Assembly: GCA_947579665.1 (NCBI GenBank)
Contig: OX388350.1
Coordinates: 2,666,001-2,730,000, forward strand
Direction: 5' to 3'
Length of the DNA: 64,000 nucleotides
Source of the DNA: Sympetrum striolatum
Lineage: Eukaryota > Arthropoda > Insecta > Odonata > Libellulidae
Part shown: positions 26,512-38,415 of the stretch, in pieces
Layout: every line of letters begins with the position of its first letter
How positions within the stretch are numbered: the stretch's first letter is position 1
Notes under the pieces: generated by a model
Database searches by the model: none
What the model saw: the letters and a program-made list of their open reading frames with translations, nothing else
What the model was told of the DNA's origin: nothing
Translations under genes and position numbers: made by a program

Positions 26512-26853
26512 TTACATATCTATTGAATCAACTGAATACAACAAATTCAAAGTGTGCCGACTATAGGAGTAGTTAAGTACGGCAAAACGGGAGACGAAGG
26601 AATAGCTCCTCCTCCCAAAGACACAGTGCACTTTCCTCCACTCAAGGTAAACCCCATCCCCATGCAACTTTCCTCTTTTGTAGGAGTGCTTAGTCGCATC
26701 TTTAGGCGATTCTCCGGTGCACCCATATCCTTTTAGAACCAAAGCCGATTTCGAATGAGTGCAGACTTGGGAGAGCGCCTTCAGCTCAATCACACCTTCC
26801 GCTTGAACAATAAGACAGGGGAGTCCCAAGAAAAACACAGGTAAATCACACAA
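26512..26853 (-). other. Unidentified GC-richer open region
   Basis: A 113-codon frame on the minus strand starts with a hydrophobic stretch (MCDLPVFFLGLPCLIVQAEG) and contains four further Cys or paired basic sites. A second minus frame and a + strand frame (26554-26736, PPPKDTVHFPPLK) are also open. On the minus strand a pyrimidine-rich tract ends TTGTTCAAG near 26800 and could be a splice acceptor. No family is recognised. It may be an exon of an unknown minus-strand gene, a pseudogene or chance; I favour no firm call. Confidence 0.25.
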
Positions 26854-27099
26854 AGAGCATAATCACATTTTTACAAAGCTACAACTACTGAATAATGGAG
26901 AAATAACATATAACAAAGGTTACACATCTCTTTACACTTCCTGAAAGTTTGGGAATAAGTACTCACCAACAGTTCGAAGAAGGTACATCATAATTAACAA
27001 ACAGATTTGGCAATATTGAAAATATAAAATATATTGAAATAATAAAATAAAAACAGTGCACTAGATGGTGTTCTATGCATCACATTCATGTGTCTCGAG

Positions 27100-27725
27100 G
27101 ACTCTTTTTGAGTTCAGTGAAGGCACATATTCCACAGCGTATTAACAATGCCTTTCCTACTTGCACTCAGTTCCGAACCCCGCTCTTTCACCTCGCTGCG
27201 GGAATGACGACTGCCCCGAGGAAATAACCTCAACCTATGGGACCGTCGGATTGTCTTGTCACTCCGGTACGCTTCTTCTGCATTGACCGCTGGTACATCT
27301 GCGATGAAAATCCCTCCTGGATGCTGCAGTTGCATTCCTTGCTTCTCATTGAAAGCTCAGGCGTCGGAGGCCAAGAAGAAAATCGAGGATAATCGGCTTG
27401 AAGCTCACGTGAAGAAATCAACTCTTTAGCAGCTGATCCTTGGTCCTCGTTCATTGAGGGTCTCCAGCAATGGTGTCCTGCGGTACCCTTCTCAAAGTTA
27501 ATTTCATTGGTTCCTGTTGCCACCGCCAGAGACGCTTCTGGTCGTGCGAAGGCGCTGAGGCACTGGAATCCTCGGATGTGGAGGCGATGCACACGATTCT
27601 TCCGTGTCTCTCGCAGAGCGTAATAAAAGCATCTTCATCTGCAGACCAGACCATTCACCAGACAAACCTTCTTATTCATACCCTTTGCATCCTCACCGTT
27701 TTACTACATCGGGTTCACGAATAAA
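27100..27725. other. Unidentified GC-rich patch, open on both strands
   Basis: Composition changes sharply from the AT-rich flanks. Overlapping frames of 67-120 codons are open on the minus strand (27114-27335, 27230-27592, 27451-27654) and one of 84 codons on the plus strand (27470-27724). Such multi-frame openness is what GC-rich DNA gives by chance. I see no domain, catalytic motif or good exon boundary. It could be a decayed host exon or part of an unrecognised transposon. Confidence 0.3.
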
Positions 27726-28129
27726 ATTGCTGAGCTGTTAGATCTGTCGGTCTTCGTAGACCAGACCAGACTTCTTAGGCAGCTTTTTCCAGAGACTTCC
27801 ATTCTAATGCTTTCACACCGCGTTATGACTCGTCAGTGGTATGACTCCAGATGCATCCTTTTGTAAAGGTTTTCCCAGAATTGAATCGTCTCTGTACAGA
27901 AATGGTGTGTCCCGTTGAATGACTGATATGATATGGATGATAGCGATTTCAATTTTTCTTGATAAGGTAGAGATAATCGACCAAATTTTCTCGATCTTCA
28001 AGTTTTGACGCAAATAATGGGCGAAGATAACAGCCTACTGAAGGTAGTAATTTAGTTTTCGGTACGGGTTCCTGTGATTTTAAGTTGTTTAGATCTTTTC
28101 AGTATCTGCGCTTTGGATGTGTTGTGTAA

Positions 28130-29151
28130 CATTTTGTTAATTTGTTTTTTTTTTTAAGTAAGCTAAGCGTTCTTTGAATCTGTTCTCTAATATCTACATA
28201 GTATGTCCAACGTAACTTATTTCTCATTCTTGAGGTGACATTTCGTAGACATCGGATTTATTTATTGAAAGGGTTATATATTTGGGACTGTGGAGGTTAG
28301 GTAGTTTTTCTGTCTACGAAATTGAGCTAAATTTGAAGTGCCTGTGTTTCATTATGTCGCTCTTTGCCCGCACAGAGAGCAATTTTGGGATATTGTATTT
28401 ATTGTTTTGATCTTATTTGTGTGCCGTTTCACGTTTAGTTTTCGTTTGTTTCTCCTCAGTATATCTCTGTATAACTCTGTTTTTATAAAATTTTGTTTTG
28501 TGACAATTTTGTTTTGTGACAATTCTAATATGAGTAATTTCTTTTTGAAGTTCTTTTGTGATAGTGCTCTTTTGGCAGTATATTTACGACAGAGTGTAAG
28601 TGGGATAGTTTGTGAGATTTGTCGTGATTGGAGTCCGGCGGAATCGTTGAACATGTCTATGTGGGTAGGTTTACGGTAGAAAATAAGTTTTATTTTAAAT
28701 TACGGTGATTTTAATCTCTAATAATGCTAATGCGTAGTTTTTCTTGCAAGTCAATTTGATGGACTCATATTGATCAATTACTGTTTCAAATAACTTGACG
28801 ATGTCAGTTTTTAATATGTCAGAAATGGTGAATGTGTCGTCAACATATCTAAACCATGTTTTAGGAAAGTAATAATTTTTCTTGCATTGTTTCTCAAAAT
28901 AAATCTTGAATAACCACCGGCCGAGTGGCTAGCGCGTACGTCATCGTTTCAACCCCACGGAGAAAAGCCGACTAACCTCCCGACTTGTCGCATTTTTCCG
29001 ATTAGTGGGTTAAGCCTGTTTGTGTTAAAGGAATAAATAAGTTGAAAAAGAAAGGAGAGAGGCAGATACCAGCGGTATCCTTAGTTTGTTTATAAAATTA
29101 TTCATCTTGTTGGAAAAATATTTATTTACCGAGGAAATTATGTCCAAGGGG
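28130..29151 (-). mobile_element. Penelope-like retroelement remnant (RT and GIY-YIG)
   Basis: Read on the minus strand from about 29110 down, it gives FYKQTKDTAGICLSP (matching the FYxQTxGTAMGSPLSP box of Penelope-like RTs). After an interrupting SINE come PKTWFRYVDDTFTI (YVDD catalytic box, codons 28836-28847), LALLEIKI (the LPFLDVxI box) and a basic linker. Finally SDVYEMSPQE and SYVGHTM...RFKERLAYLKK (about 28150-28260) match the GIY-YIG endonuclease pattern VYxxxCxxC.xxYVGQTxR...RFKEH. Family order RT then GIY-YIG is that of Penelope-like elements, which copy themselves by target-primed reverse transcription. Frame changes and stops (two within the GIY-YIG part) show it is a pseudogene. 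An open region at 27813-28013 on the same strand may be its eroded C-terminus. Confidence 0.85.
28912..29031 (+). mobile_element. SINE inserted in the Penelope-like element
   Basis: It starts CACCGGCCGAGTGGCTAGCG, an A-box-like tRNA-derived head, and ends near TTGTGTTAAAGG. It sits exactly between two parts of the Penelope-like RT reading frame. Similar short sequences flank it (AATAAATCTTGAA at 28898-28910 and AATAAATAAGTTGAA at 29032-29046), a probable eroded target duplication. The B-box region is degenerate. Confidence 0.6.
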
Positions 29152-29165
29152 TACTAAGAAATAGA

Positions 29166-29296
29166 GCTCCCGGATAGTCATGTGGACAGCGCGTTTGCCT
29201 TTGGTGAAAGCGGTCCCGGGTTCGAATCCCGGTGGGAGCCAATGTGCGAAATGACCTGAGCTGTCGAAGCACTTTTAACAATACTAATACTAATAC
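29166..29296 (+). mobile_element. tRNA-derived SINE with intact 14-bp target-site duplication
   Basis: The first 74 bases fold like a tRNA. The acceptor strands GCTCCCG (29166-29172) and TGGGAGC (29233-29239) pair. A perfect 5-bp T-arm CCGGG/CCCGG (29216-29220 and 29228-29232) encloses TTCGAAT. The A-box-like GATAGTCATGTGG is present, but the anticodon stem is imperfect. A unique 30-base body and an (AATACT)n tail follow. TACTAAGAAATAGA occurs on both sides (29152-29165 and 29297-29310) without mismatch. That duplication and the tail identify a retroposed SINE and not a tRNA gene. The perfect duplication implies a recent insertion. Confidence 0.85.
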
Positions 29297-29310
29297 TACT
29301 AAGAAATAGA

Positions 29311-29905
29311 TGCACGACAGAGTCAGTAGATTTTCTTCTATCCTCAGCGTGAACCCTCCCCTTCCATAAGGGACTTCACCCTTAACTTAACCATGGGGGA
29401 GTTCGTTCTTTTCTGTGGTGCACCCTTCCCCATTGGGACCTCCTTCTAACAGTGTGAGGACATCCTCGTGAGGGAATTCACCACTGCCGCCCGATGTCAC
29501 TCCATTTCTCACGGGTTCCCTCAGAGCATTAATTTCCACTTTTTAACCAAACGAATTACTTCGGTTTCCGTAAATTTTTGTTCTTACTACCAGTGGTCTA
29601 TGGCAAAATTAAAACGGAAACGTTGATATAATAGTATATGGATGTATGTGCTTGCAACAATCCATGAGTCTCATCGCCGTATAATTCAAAATTTCCGTTC
29701 TACATATTTCCTTTGAAATACAACTACTCTTCCTTCATTTATGATAATCAGGACTGTGCAATAAAGTTCTCTTAAGCGTAACATCACATTGTGTTGCATA
29801 TACCCTCATCCATGTCACATGATCCCTAACGAGTGTGACATCATTTACGGCTGGCCCCAAAAAGTTTTCATGTTGACCAACGGAGGATGTTTCGTCTAAC
29901 ATCGC
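29311..29905. other. Non-coding DNA upstream of aquaporin exon A
   Basis: 29320-29530 is GC-richer and might be further repeat debris. The remainder may be intron or 5' flank. CATATACC near 29798 is too weak to call a TATA box. Confidence 0.4.
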
Positions 29906-29921
29906 ATGTTACTTCTCGTAG

Positions 29922-30211
29922 GACTGAAGCGGGCATGTCGCCTGGGAGTGGCTGGGAAGGCGGAGGGCGGAAGCAGCGGCTTGGGCAACGTCCGAGAGCT
30001 CATCGCCGCTCTGGTTGCAGAGTTCGTGGGCACGGGTCTTCTGGTCGGCGTGGGCTGCACCGGAGGCATCGCGGGCCTTCCGGGTCCTTTGACGCCCTCC
30101 GCCGCCGACATGAACGAAACCATGTACTGCGCACTTCCTGAAAGACTGCCGCACCTCTCTTCGATGCAACCGGCGATGGTGTTCGGTTTGACAGTTGCTG
30201 CCATCATTCAG
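29922..30211 (+). CDS. Aquaporin (entomoglyceroporin-like), exon A: N-terminus, helix 1, loop A, helix 2
   Basis: First recognisable coding exon of a major intrinsic protein channel of the plasma or an intracellular membrane. The frame gives a short basic, Gly/Ser-rich N-terminus, helix 1 (VRELIAALVAEFVGTGLLVG), an extended loop A (GCTGGIAGLPGPLTPSAADMNETMYC) and helix 2 (AMVFGLTVAAIIQ). The Phe codon at 30182-30184 aligns with the selectivity-filter Phe of AQP1 helix 2. Loop A carries an N-glycosylation sequon, NET, with Asn at 30113-30115. The exon ends on a complete codon followed by GTGAGG, a good donor. The 5' edge is less certain. I chose an acceptor AG at 29920-29921 preceded by a CTAAC branch-point-like site at 29896-29900, which implies an unseen upstream exon ending one base into a codon. 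Alternatively, translation starts at ATG 29906 in the same frame (MLLLVGLKRAC...), downstream of an in-frame stop at 29897. The exon is conspicuously GC-rich beside its surroundings. Confidence 0.9.
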
Positions 30212-33200
30212 GTGAGGCGCATTCATATATGTCATTATCCTAGGACATCTCGGTATTGAATAATCTGTCCCGCTTACTTCAATGGCATATGCAATGAGAT
30301 TTGGAAGTGCTACTCTGAGAGCCTACAGTTGGGAGGGGGATATTAACGTGACCTAATCTACCCTGCGGTTTTGTCGTAGAAGGCGGAAAAAATAAACACA
30401 AATAACCTTCTCTTTTAATGATTGATTACTTTTAAATTTTTTTTAATTGCTCCTCAGAGATCGCGTTTGCTCTTTGCTGGACCTAAAATTACTTAAACTA
30501 CGTGTTCTGAATACACCGATGAATAAAAATTCGAGCTGCTCTAAGTTGGACCATATCTAATTTTTAATGTGAATTATTATTATTATATTTCATTGAAATT
30601 AAGTTTATAGTAATAGAGGTATGCTAAAGTGTAGTTAAATAGTAGTTAGTTATAGTTTTAACACTCGAGTTAATAATTTGGCTCATCAAAAATGGTTAAA
30701 TGGAGTAAATTAGCGTACTTTAGAGAAATAAGTCAGTTTATTACTACTCTTAACATAATTTACGAACTTGCGAAATTAAATATTTCTGTAGAATGCAATT
30801 CTTCCGAAGGACCATAGAAATTTGAAGGTCTGATGTCACTTATTATTATTAACCATATTAAATGTATAACGGATAAGATAACATCAACTTAAAAACACAA
30901 GAATGAAAATAAAAGAGAATAATTATTGCTCTAAATTGCCACTCAAACTCGTTCTCTTCTCAAACGTTGAAATAATTTTAGAATTAAGGTCTATCGCCGA
31001 AAATGTTATTTTCTAGGAGTTCATCGAAATCCCCTTTGATCTATTCCACACTACACTTTATACTTTTGCAGAATTTTAAGGCTGAATTCTTTCTGTATAA
31101 ATTAAATTTCCATAGCTAGCATACCTCATTACAACAATGAATTTATCACTGCACATTTTTATTATAAAAATTTTATAGTACTTGTCATAACGTTATATTT
31201 TTAATTCTTAATCTGCGTTGGATATTCACTAGCACAAGTTATCATTATAAAGCTATTTTAAATAATTCGAAGAAAAAATTCTTTGCCGAAGCACATTAGA
31301 TGTCCATATAGGTAACGGAAGTGAAGGAAAAGTATGAGAATGCGCATGGAATAGTCTTTAAGAATAGGAAGGAATGTGATGAAACCATTAAGAGAGGCTT
31401 TCTCCAAGAAGGATGGCGTTATTATTCCATACGTCTGTGTCTGTAAGGTGCTGCATTGTCTTTGACGAATTATTTACGGCCACTTTACTCATCGCAAGTG
31501 TTTGATAGGGTAAAGCAAACGAAAGTCGATTCAAACTTAAATTTCCCTGAACTTCGTAAGGAGAGTCTTGGAATACATTTTCACTATAATCGAAATTTTA
31601 ATCTATATTTAGACTTTAAATTCCTAGGAAAGAATCTTCTGAAAGGATTAGATTCTTAATAATCGAATTTTTACAAATATTTACGTTGAAATATTTCTCT
31701 ACCGTTCTCACACCAGTCGCATTGAATTATGGTTCCTATGCAGCTTCTCATCATTTAATTCATTGATTATTCGTAGATATGGTCGTTGATACCCGTTTCT
31801 GTTACTGCACCAGAAATCCCGTGCTTCAAAAAATTAAGATTTCAACTCCGATTCTAACTTTCCTCGAAAATCCGATTTCTGCTTCTCGATTTCAAATTAT
31901 TCAAAATGGCGCGAACTTGAAAAGCCTAACAATGGAATATAAACATGAATGAAAAACGACCGAGATTTTGTCGAGTTATCGGAGTAAATTGACCATAAAT
32001 AATGAAGTAGTTGAATATCAGAGAAAGGAAGTCTATGGGAATTCTCATGTGGAAAGATATTTACGATTCTCCTACTATCGTCTTCGGAACGAAGTTCAAA
32101 TTCAACTTCTCTCAGGTCATTACCACTTTTAAAGATTCTTTTAACTTTCTCTGAAATTTATAATGGACGAGCAAACATGAAGAAGAAATTAAAGAATAGC
32201 TCGATAAATTCAAAAGCTTATTTACACCTTATTCTTATTGAAGAGCCAACAAATCCAGATATGTCGTAAAATTACTTATTTCATCTGGGTTAATACTTTT
32301 TCTACATCCACAGCATAACAATTGGAATACTTTTCTATATGCTACTGTTTTACTAAAACCTGTCTTTTTTGGACGAGATTATATGAACCCTAATAAAGTG
32401 TAAATATTGCTGAGAAATGACATTCTTTCTTGTATTTATTGTATGCAATGAAATTGTTATTAGTAATTATCAAGAAAAATTTCCTGTACTTACCTAGACT
32501 TGCTCAACTCACTTCACTATGTTTCAAAGAGGAAAAAATACTCCTAATCTAGTTTCTCATATATCGTCTCCAGAGTTTTTGTTAGTCAAGTTAATCGAGT
32601 CTAATTCAAATCAGAGGAGAACCTCCCATTAGCCATGATTCCATCTTCAGTTGGGTTTTATGGTAATGGAGATATAAGAAACACAATACAAGAGAGGATT
32701 TAAGAAGGCTTCTTTTAAAAGTGAGAACTTTCGAATTTATATAACAGTTTGAGTTATCGAGTATCTATGGGAGAAGTTTGCAAACAAAATGTCTGTAATA
32801 TTTTTCGGAAATTTTGAGACTTTTTGTTCTAGTTATAAAGTGTGCGGTCAGCACAAACTGAGATCAGAAAACAGGAGCGACCGATTTCATCTGAAATAAA
32901 AATAAAGCAGCGAAAGTGTTTTCGAAGAGCTTGGACGAGTGTTGATCTAAGAAATGGATAAGATAAGATAATGAAAGTGGATTAGGTTTTCTGTTGATCT
33001 GGAGTACGATAAATGATCCCTCGAAATAAAGCTTAATCAACAACCTGTTCGCATTGCATTTCGGAATTAATTTTGGAGTACTTTTTTACTTGACTCATAA
33101 ATTCGGCCATTTTATTCTATTGAATAACAAGTTTTTGTCAGAAGAGTCTAATACTTTTACTACTATCGAAAGAAAAAAAGGCCATTTGTTGCGATCCAAA

Positions 33201-33409
33201 ATTAATAGTAGATATTTACGGGCTTTTAACTAAAAAATTTACGTATAGTTTCGGAGAAACAACGAATATAACTCGAATATTATAATATAAAAATGTCCCA
33301 ATGAATAATAATGATAAATAATTAAAGTATGCCACCTCGTAGGAGGTGATTTAATACTTACTGACATTTCCTTTTCTGAACGAAACCATTCAGATTCACA
33401 TATTTTAAG

Positions 33410-33520
33410 ATGGATATTATTGTAGCATTTTCCGGGAATCAGAGTATGAACGATATTTTCACCTAACAGGTCGTCGGTGGCGTATGGCAGGGAGTGCCTC
33501 AACACCTACATCCCTAGTTA
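33410..33520 (-). repeat. LINE 3'-end-like fragment
   Basis: The minus strand carries GGCACTCCCTGCCATACGCC, the 3'-end motif of the LINE relics at 14290 and 18250. There is no clear coding remnant. Confidence 0.3.
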
Positions 33521-36500
33521 ATATAATCTGTTAGCTTATAGACTGGGAAAAGAGCGGCATAAAATGACATTGTTGAATTTGAAGCGAAGCGCTGTATCAC
33601 ATTGGATGCGGTAATAAAACATTTCAACAAATGTCGAATTTATCTATGATCTTTTTAAGCGCGTCGTAGAAATTCGGCATTCGCTAAGCAGAGCAGAGAT
33701 CGTTTATCTGTGTAAAATTTTCACTGTATTTCAGATAAAGCATCAGATGTAACCTTACATCGTAAGATCCTCAAGAGTAATTGGAAATACAATTTTTTCT
33801 GCGCTTGCGAAACTGTTGCATAGAGACATAAATTATTCTGGTACATTTTTAGAGGTTTCATCCATAACGAAGTAAGAGAAAATTGTTATCGATTAGTTAC
33901 AGTAGAATAGCTTGTCTATTTACGTGCCGCATTTGCTGTTTACTCTGCTATACGCTTACAGTTTGTTCTTTTTTCGCCATATCTGCCAAAAACAATTGAA
34001 GATGGCCATCTCGGATAACATTCGAGTGATATCAACGTTCTCCATCTTCTGTTTCAATTTGTGCCCGTTCTTTGTTTGTGTTCTTTCTTTTTGCTCTTCG
34101 CTCCTGGTCTTCATTTTGAATTTTAAATAATAATAGAGAGTCTTTCACTCAATAAATATCACTATCGCATTGAAGTGTGTGCATAGGTTTAATCCAACGT
34201 ATATTCATTTACCAAGAATGACACTGTAAATGCCCTAAAATGTTTCAAGTGCTACTATGTAGGTACTTTCTGATTGTTTAATATATTTGATTGAATATGG
34301 AATGGCATGTTAAGTGTATTGAAGCCATTCTTTGGAATCCTCTTTACGGATTTGATCTCCTTTTGATGAAAACGTTCCCTTCCTTCAGCACAGTGCAATC
34401 GGTGGCTGCGCAAGTGTATGTCACAAGTGGCGCCACAAACGGCGACTGCTGAAACTCTCCTCGAGCAATCCAAAACATTGAGTGTCGAAACGGAGTATTC
34501 CAAGGGATCCTCAGAATGGATGCAATGTGTTGAGGGAATCGGGGGGATACGGGAGGACCAGGAAATGGGAGTAACGGGATGCAGGGCTATACTCTGGAGT
34601 AATTCTGACTCACGATGAGTTATACTTCTTTTAATCATTAGGTTTTGAAAATAAAACGCAACTTGGATTGGTTAATGTAAACAAGTGCTGCGAATTCATA
34701 ACAGTATTCGAGGCAACGAAAAATTTCTTCATTATCTTATCACAGATTTGTTTATTAAAAATAATGAACAAATAGCAGTAATAATTAATAAATAGAAATA
34801 AACTGCTTGAGGGCTTTGTCTCCATTTAGTTTATTCACAAGCCCTTCTATACTTTATGCTTCCTTACACTCATCTTTCCTTCGTAGAAGTCCCATATTGA
34901 TTCATTCTCACTTTCATTATCTTTCCTTTGATCTCATTCGCTGTTTTATTAACTTTTCTCCGTCTTTCTCTCTATCTGTTAGCATTCTCGTGGTGCATCA
35001 GTTTGACTCTTTCTTTCCAAATGCCCTTCCCTAAGTAAGACCTCCGCAGCCTCTTTCTCTCATTACCCACTCATTACCATCTCTGTCACTCCTGTTGCAC
35101 ATTTGTATATTCCAAGTATTCCTCTCGTGTAATCATTCGGTTTATTAATGAGGCTTCGGTGACGCTTCCAACTTCCAGTGCGTAGCGAAGGAGACTAAAT
35201 AAAATAGCGAAGAAGGCTTGTTACCACCTTTCGGTTCGGTAGCTAAACTGCTCCACTTGAGCAATGTAGGCAGCACTTCCTTAGTGTCGCGACGGCACAA
35301 TACTATAACTCGACAAAAGGGGAGGACCTATCATATAACAGTGGACTGTATTTTAATCGAACGAAACGAAATGAAAGTGAGTCCGTCGCAGGGGATGGGA
35401 AATCACCACTCACCTTGCAAGGTCCTCTCCTGACTCCATAGGCGGTCTCGACCGTAGGCCTTTATAAAGAGACGCACACAGCAATAATAGAAAACACAGC
35501 GCGCCAACTTCTCGCGCTCTCTTCAACAATAGCTTAATTAAGTACAAATTAAATGAAGGCGAGCTGCGATTCCGCTCCCAGCGGCAGGCTCAAATAATAC
35601 TTTTGTCTAAACACTTAGAAAGCCATTTTTTTTCTGGCAGTAGCATATGTTGAATCAAATTCCCCTTTCAAGTTTCATTCATTTGAAAATAAACCTTGAT
35701 CTGTCTCTGTATAAGTATATTATTATTACTCTTCTATTATTCACATGTTGTATCGTATTCACGTATATTATATTTTTCATATTTCCTGTTAAATTCAGTG
35801 TTTTATTACTTTTTCTGCCAAAATGAATCGTGGAGTATTTGCTAAATATGTTTGAGAGTTCTTCGAGAAGTTCAACGATCAATAATGTTACTTTCATGAA
35901 TCTACATTTATAGTATAAATTGCTGCATGACGACATATGACAAATGGCTCGTGCAGTCCATTTTCATGATCGGTTAACATCGTTCTCTGAAAAAGATGAG
36001 CTTTGAAATGAACATCAAATTGATCTGAATAACAGGATGGTCTCATAATATATGTACTAACACTCTTAAGAGCATATTATCTCTGAATTTATTGAGTATT
36101 TTTCACTTAAACTTCATCCATAATAAATCCATGAAGCTTATCAATTTGTCGTGCCCGTGTGTTCGGCAAACAGATGTTTTCTAATTCACTATTTTAGCAG
36201 CATGATCTCATACACTATTCGCATAATCTTAATTGGGAAATAACTACAACGATATCGTACGAGAAATTTTTATCTAATCGTTGGCTTCGTAAGCACATTT
36301 CCCAATATATTTTCAAGGCGCTCTTAAGAACTCTGAATATTTAAATTGTGATAATATTAGAATAAATCTGTAAATATTTAATATAAATTATAGTAAATAT
36401 AGTAAATAAAATAGTAAATATTTGAAATAATTTAATCCTAACTGATAACATCTCATAAATGTCTAGAAACTAAAATATCATTTCAACATTGAAATGTGAA

Positions 36501-38169
36501 TCTAAATAATGAGCTACCACTTTAGGTTTAGTGACCGTATTATTACTTATATCTGACATTCCGCTTTCGTGAAATTTGACGATATTTATTTACGTTGGTA
36601 CTTGATTCACTAATGAAATGCTTTGAATGTACTCTCTTTCCATTAGTAGATATTTTGATCAGGGATTCTATAGAAGCTTATTTCTTGAAAGAACTTGTAT
36701 TAAAGGCATATATTTACTTTTAAAGGTCCACATATTTCATATTAAATGTCCTTGTGTTTTTTTCCCTTTTTCTTGATGGTCTGCTCATTTCAAACTTTGT
36801 GATTCTCTCAATCTTCTCATTCCTCGTGCACATATACGGCGGATCTTATAATTTCACCATTTTTTGCCTCGTTGTTCCACCTTTCAAGCCAAGATGGAAA
36901 AGTTTAAGTTTTTAATGATAAAAGTCATTTTTCGTTTTCGAAATTTATTGAATTATTGTTAAAATTTTGCTTTTCACAGATTGAAATTTCCGTTGAAACT
37001 TTTTACAATATTTAATATGATCGGATCAATATGAATCCATCATTTCTTGATTTTGCTATTCTTTTTTTTTTCCTTCTCCATTACTCGGTCAACGAAACGT
37101 GTTTGTCTTTCTCGACATCTCGACATCTTTTGAGACTCTTTTCATGTAATTGTCTGAATTTAGATGCACTGGAGAAGAAACGGCCTTTAAATCTAAACAC
37201 CTCATTTGATGGTACCTCTGAAGCCAAAATCCTAATTCAAATCTCTCCAAATGTGCGTGTCCCAACTCACTTGGGATTAGGACACTGTTTAATTTGAATT
37301 CTCACCCACCAAATCAACTTCTCTGCATTCAACTTCTTCATCTCATTGCTGAAGAAACCACCGAAGACTGCGTTTGTCCTGAAGCTCATGCGATTTGCTT
37401 CTCTTGGTGTGCTTTTCAGCTTTAACCTCACAAAGGGGTTGGGAATTGTCCTTTCCAGGAAATTTCTATTTAATCGAAGAATATCCGTTACATTTACGCC
37501 CTTCTCGAGAAGAATATCATTTATCGCACTTTTTCGAATAATTCTTGTGGGTTCATCGGACGATTTTTCCTGTGTAACGAAAAACTTGTACATATTGCAA
37601 GGATAATAAAAACTTTGGTCATAATACAGTCAAATATTCATTCCATGTTCTTGTAAAATTTTTATAAGGAAATGTTGCTTATATTTGTAATCACGCCATA
37701 TTAAAACATGAAAAACAATATTCGCGCGTATTTCTCTCTCGTAAATTACTCTCCAATTTTTTCAAACAAATTATTTTGACTTTTTTTGGATAACCACAAA
37801 TATGAGAAAGAAATCATACATTTCTAAAAACTAATAATAGTATTAAGATTTTCTGGTAATATATACGCATAATGCGTACATTATATTCATTAATTTACCA
37901 CTTGTAATTAACTGTTAAATTTTTCATATGTCATTTTCGAAACAATTTCTATTATTTGAACGTTCTATTTTATTTAATTTTAATTTAATTTTATTATTAT
38001 TTTTTTTGTAATTTCGTCTGAATGTGATATCTTATGTTTTGTCTTATTGTTTCCTCATGGTTTACTATTGTAGTTTTTCCTGTTTCTGGTTTTATTTTAT
38101 TATTAATTTGTAATTTAGTTATAGAAATAGTGCTTTTGTAATCACTATTTTATGCACAGCTTTCTTTAA

Positions 38170-38415
38170 CATCTTTTAGCTTGTACTATCAGTAAGTTTG
38201 CGCAGGTTTTTCACACCCCCCCTCTCTGTGGGTGTTTTCCTGCTGTGGATATTTTTTCCTAAGATATCACCTTAGTTTTTTTAAATTCCACTCCTTCTAA
38301 AGTTTTCCTCTCTATTTCTATTCACCTACACACAAGTTTTTATGTACATAATACCATTGACGAAAGGTTAGATGGAAGAAGAGACTTTTCAGTCTCAATC
38401 TCGTCTTTAATAAAG
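38170..38415 (+). repeat. Dispersed repeat, copy A
   Basis: Shares with 45500-45725 a core of the form CACCCCCC-CTCT-TGTGGGTG-TTTCC-GC--GTGG and, downstream, AGGTTAGATGGAAGA-AGAG (copy B has AGGTTAGGTGGAAGAGAGG). Same order and orientation in both. Probably the 3' region of an old retroelement. Confidence 0.55.

Noticed and set aside
29166..29240. A functional tRNA gene
   Set aside because: The anticodon stem is defective, and a (AATACT)n tail plus perfect target duplications show retroposition.
29887..30235. Other long frames over exon A, on both strands
   Set aside because: They overlap the aquaporin frame in GC-rich DNA, have no family motif, and are shadows of it.
34255..34638. 127-codon minus-strand frame as a gene
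   Set aside because: An overlapping + frame is equally open, and there is no recognisable domain or splice context.
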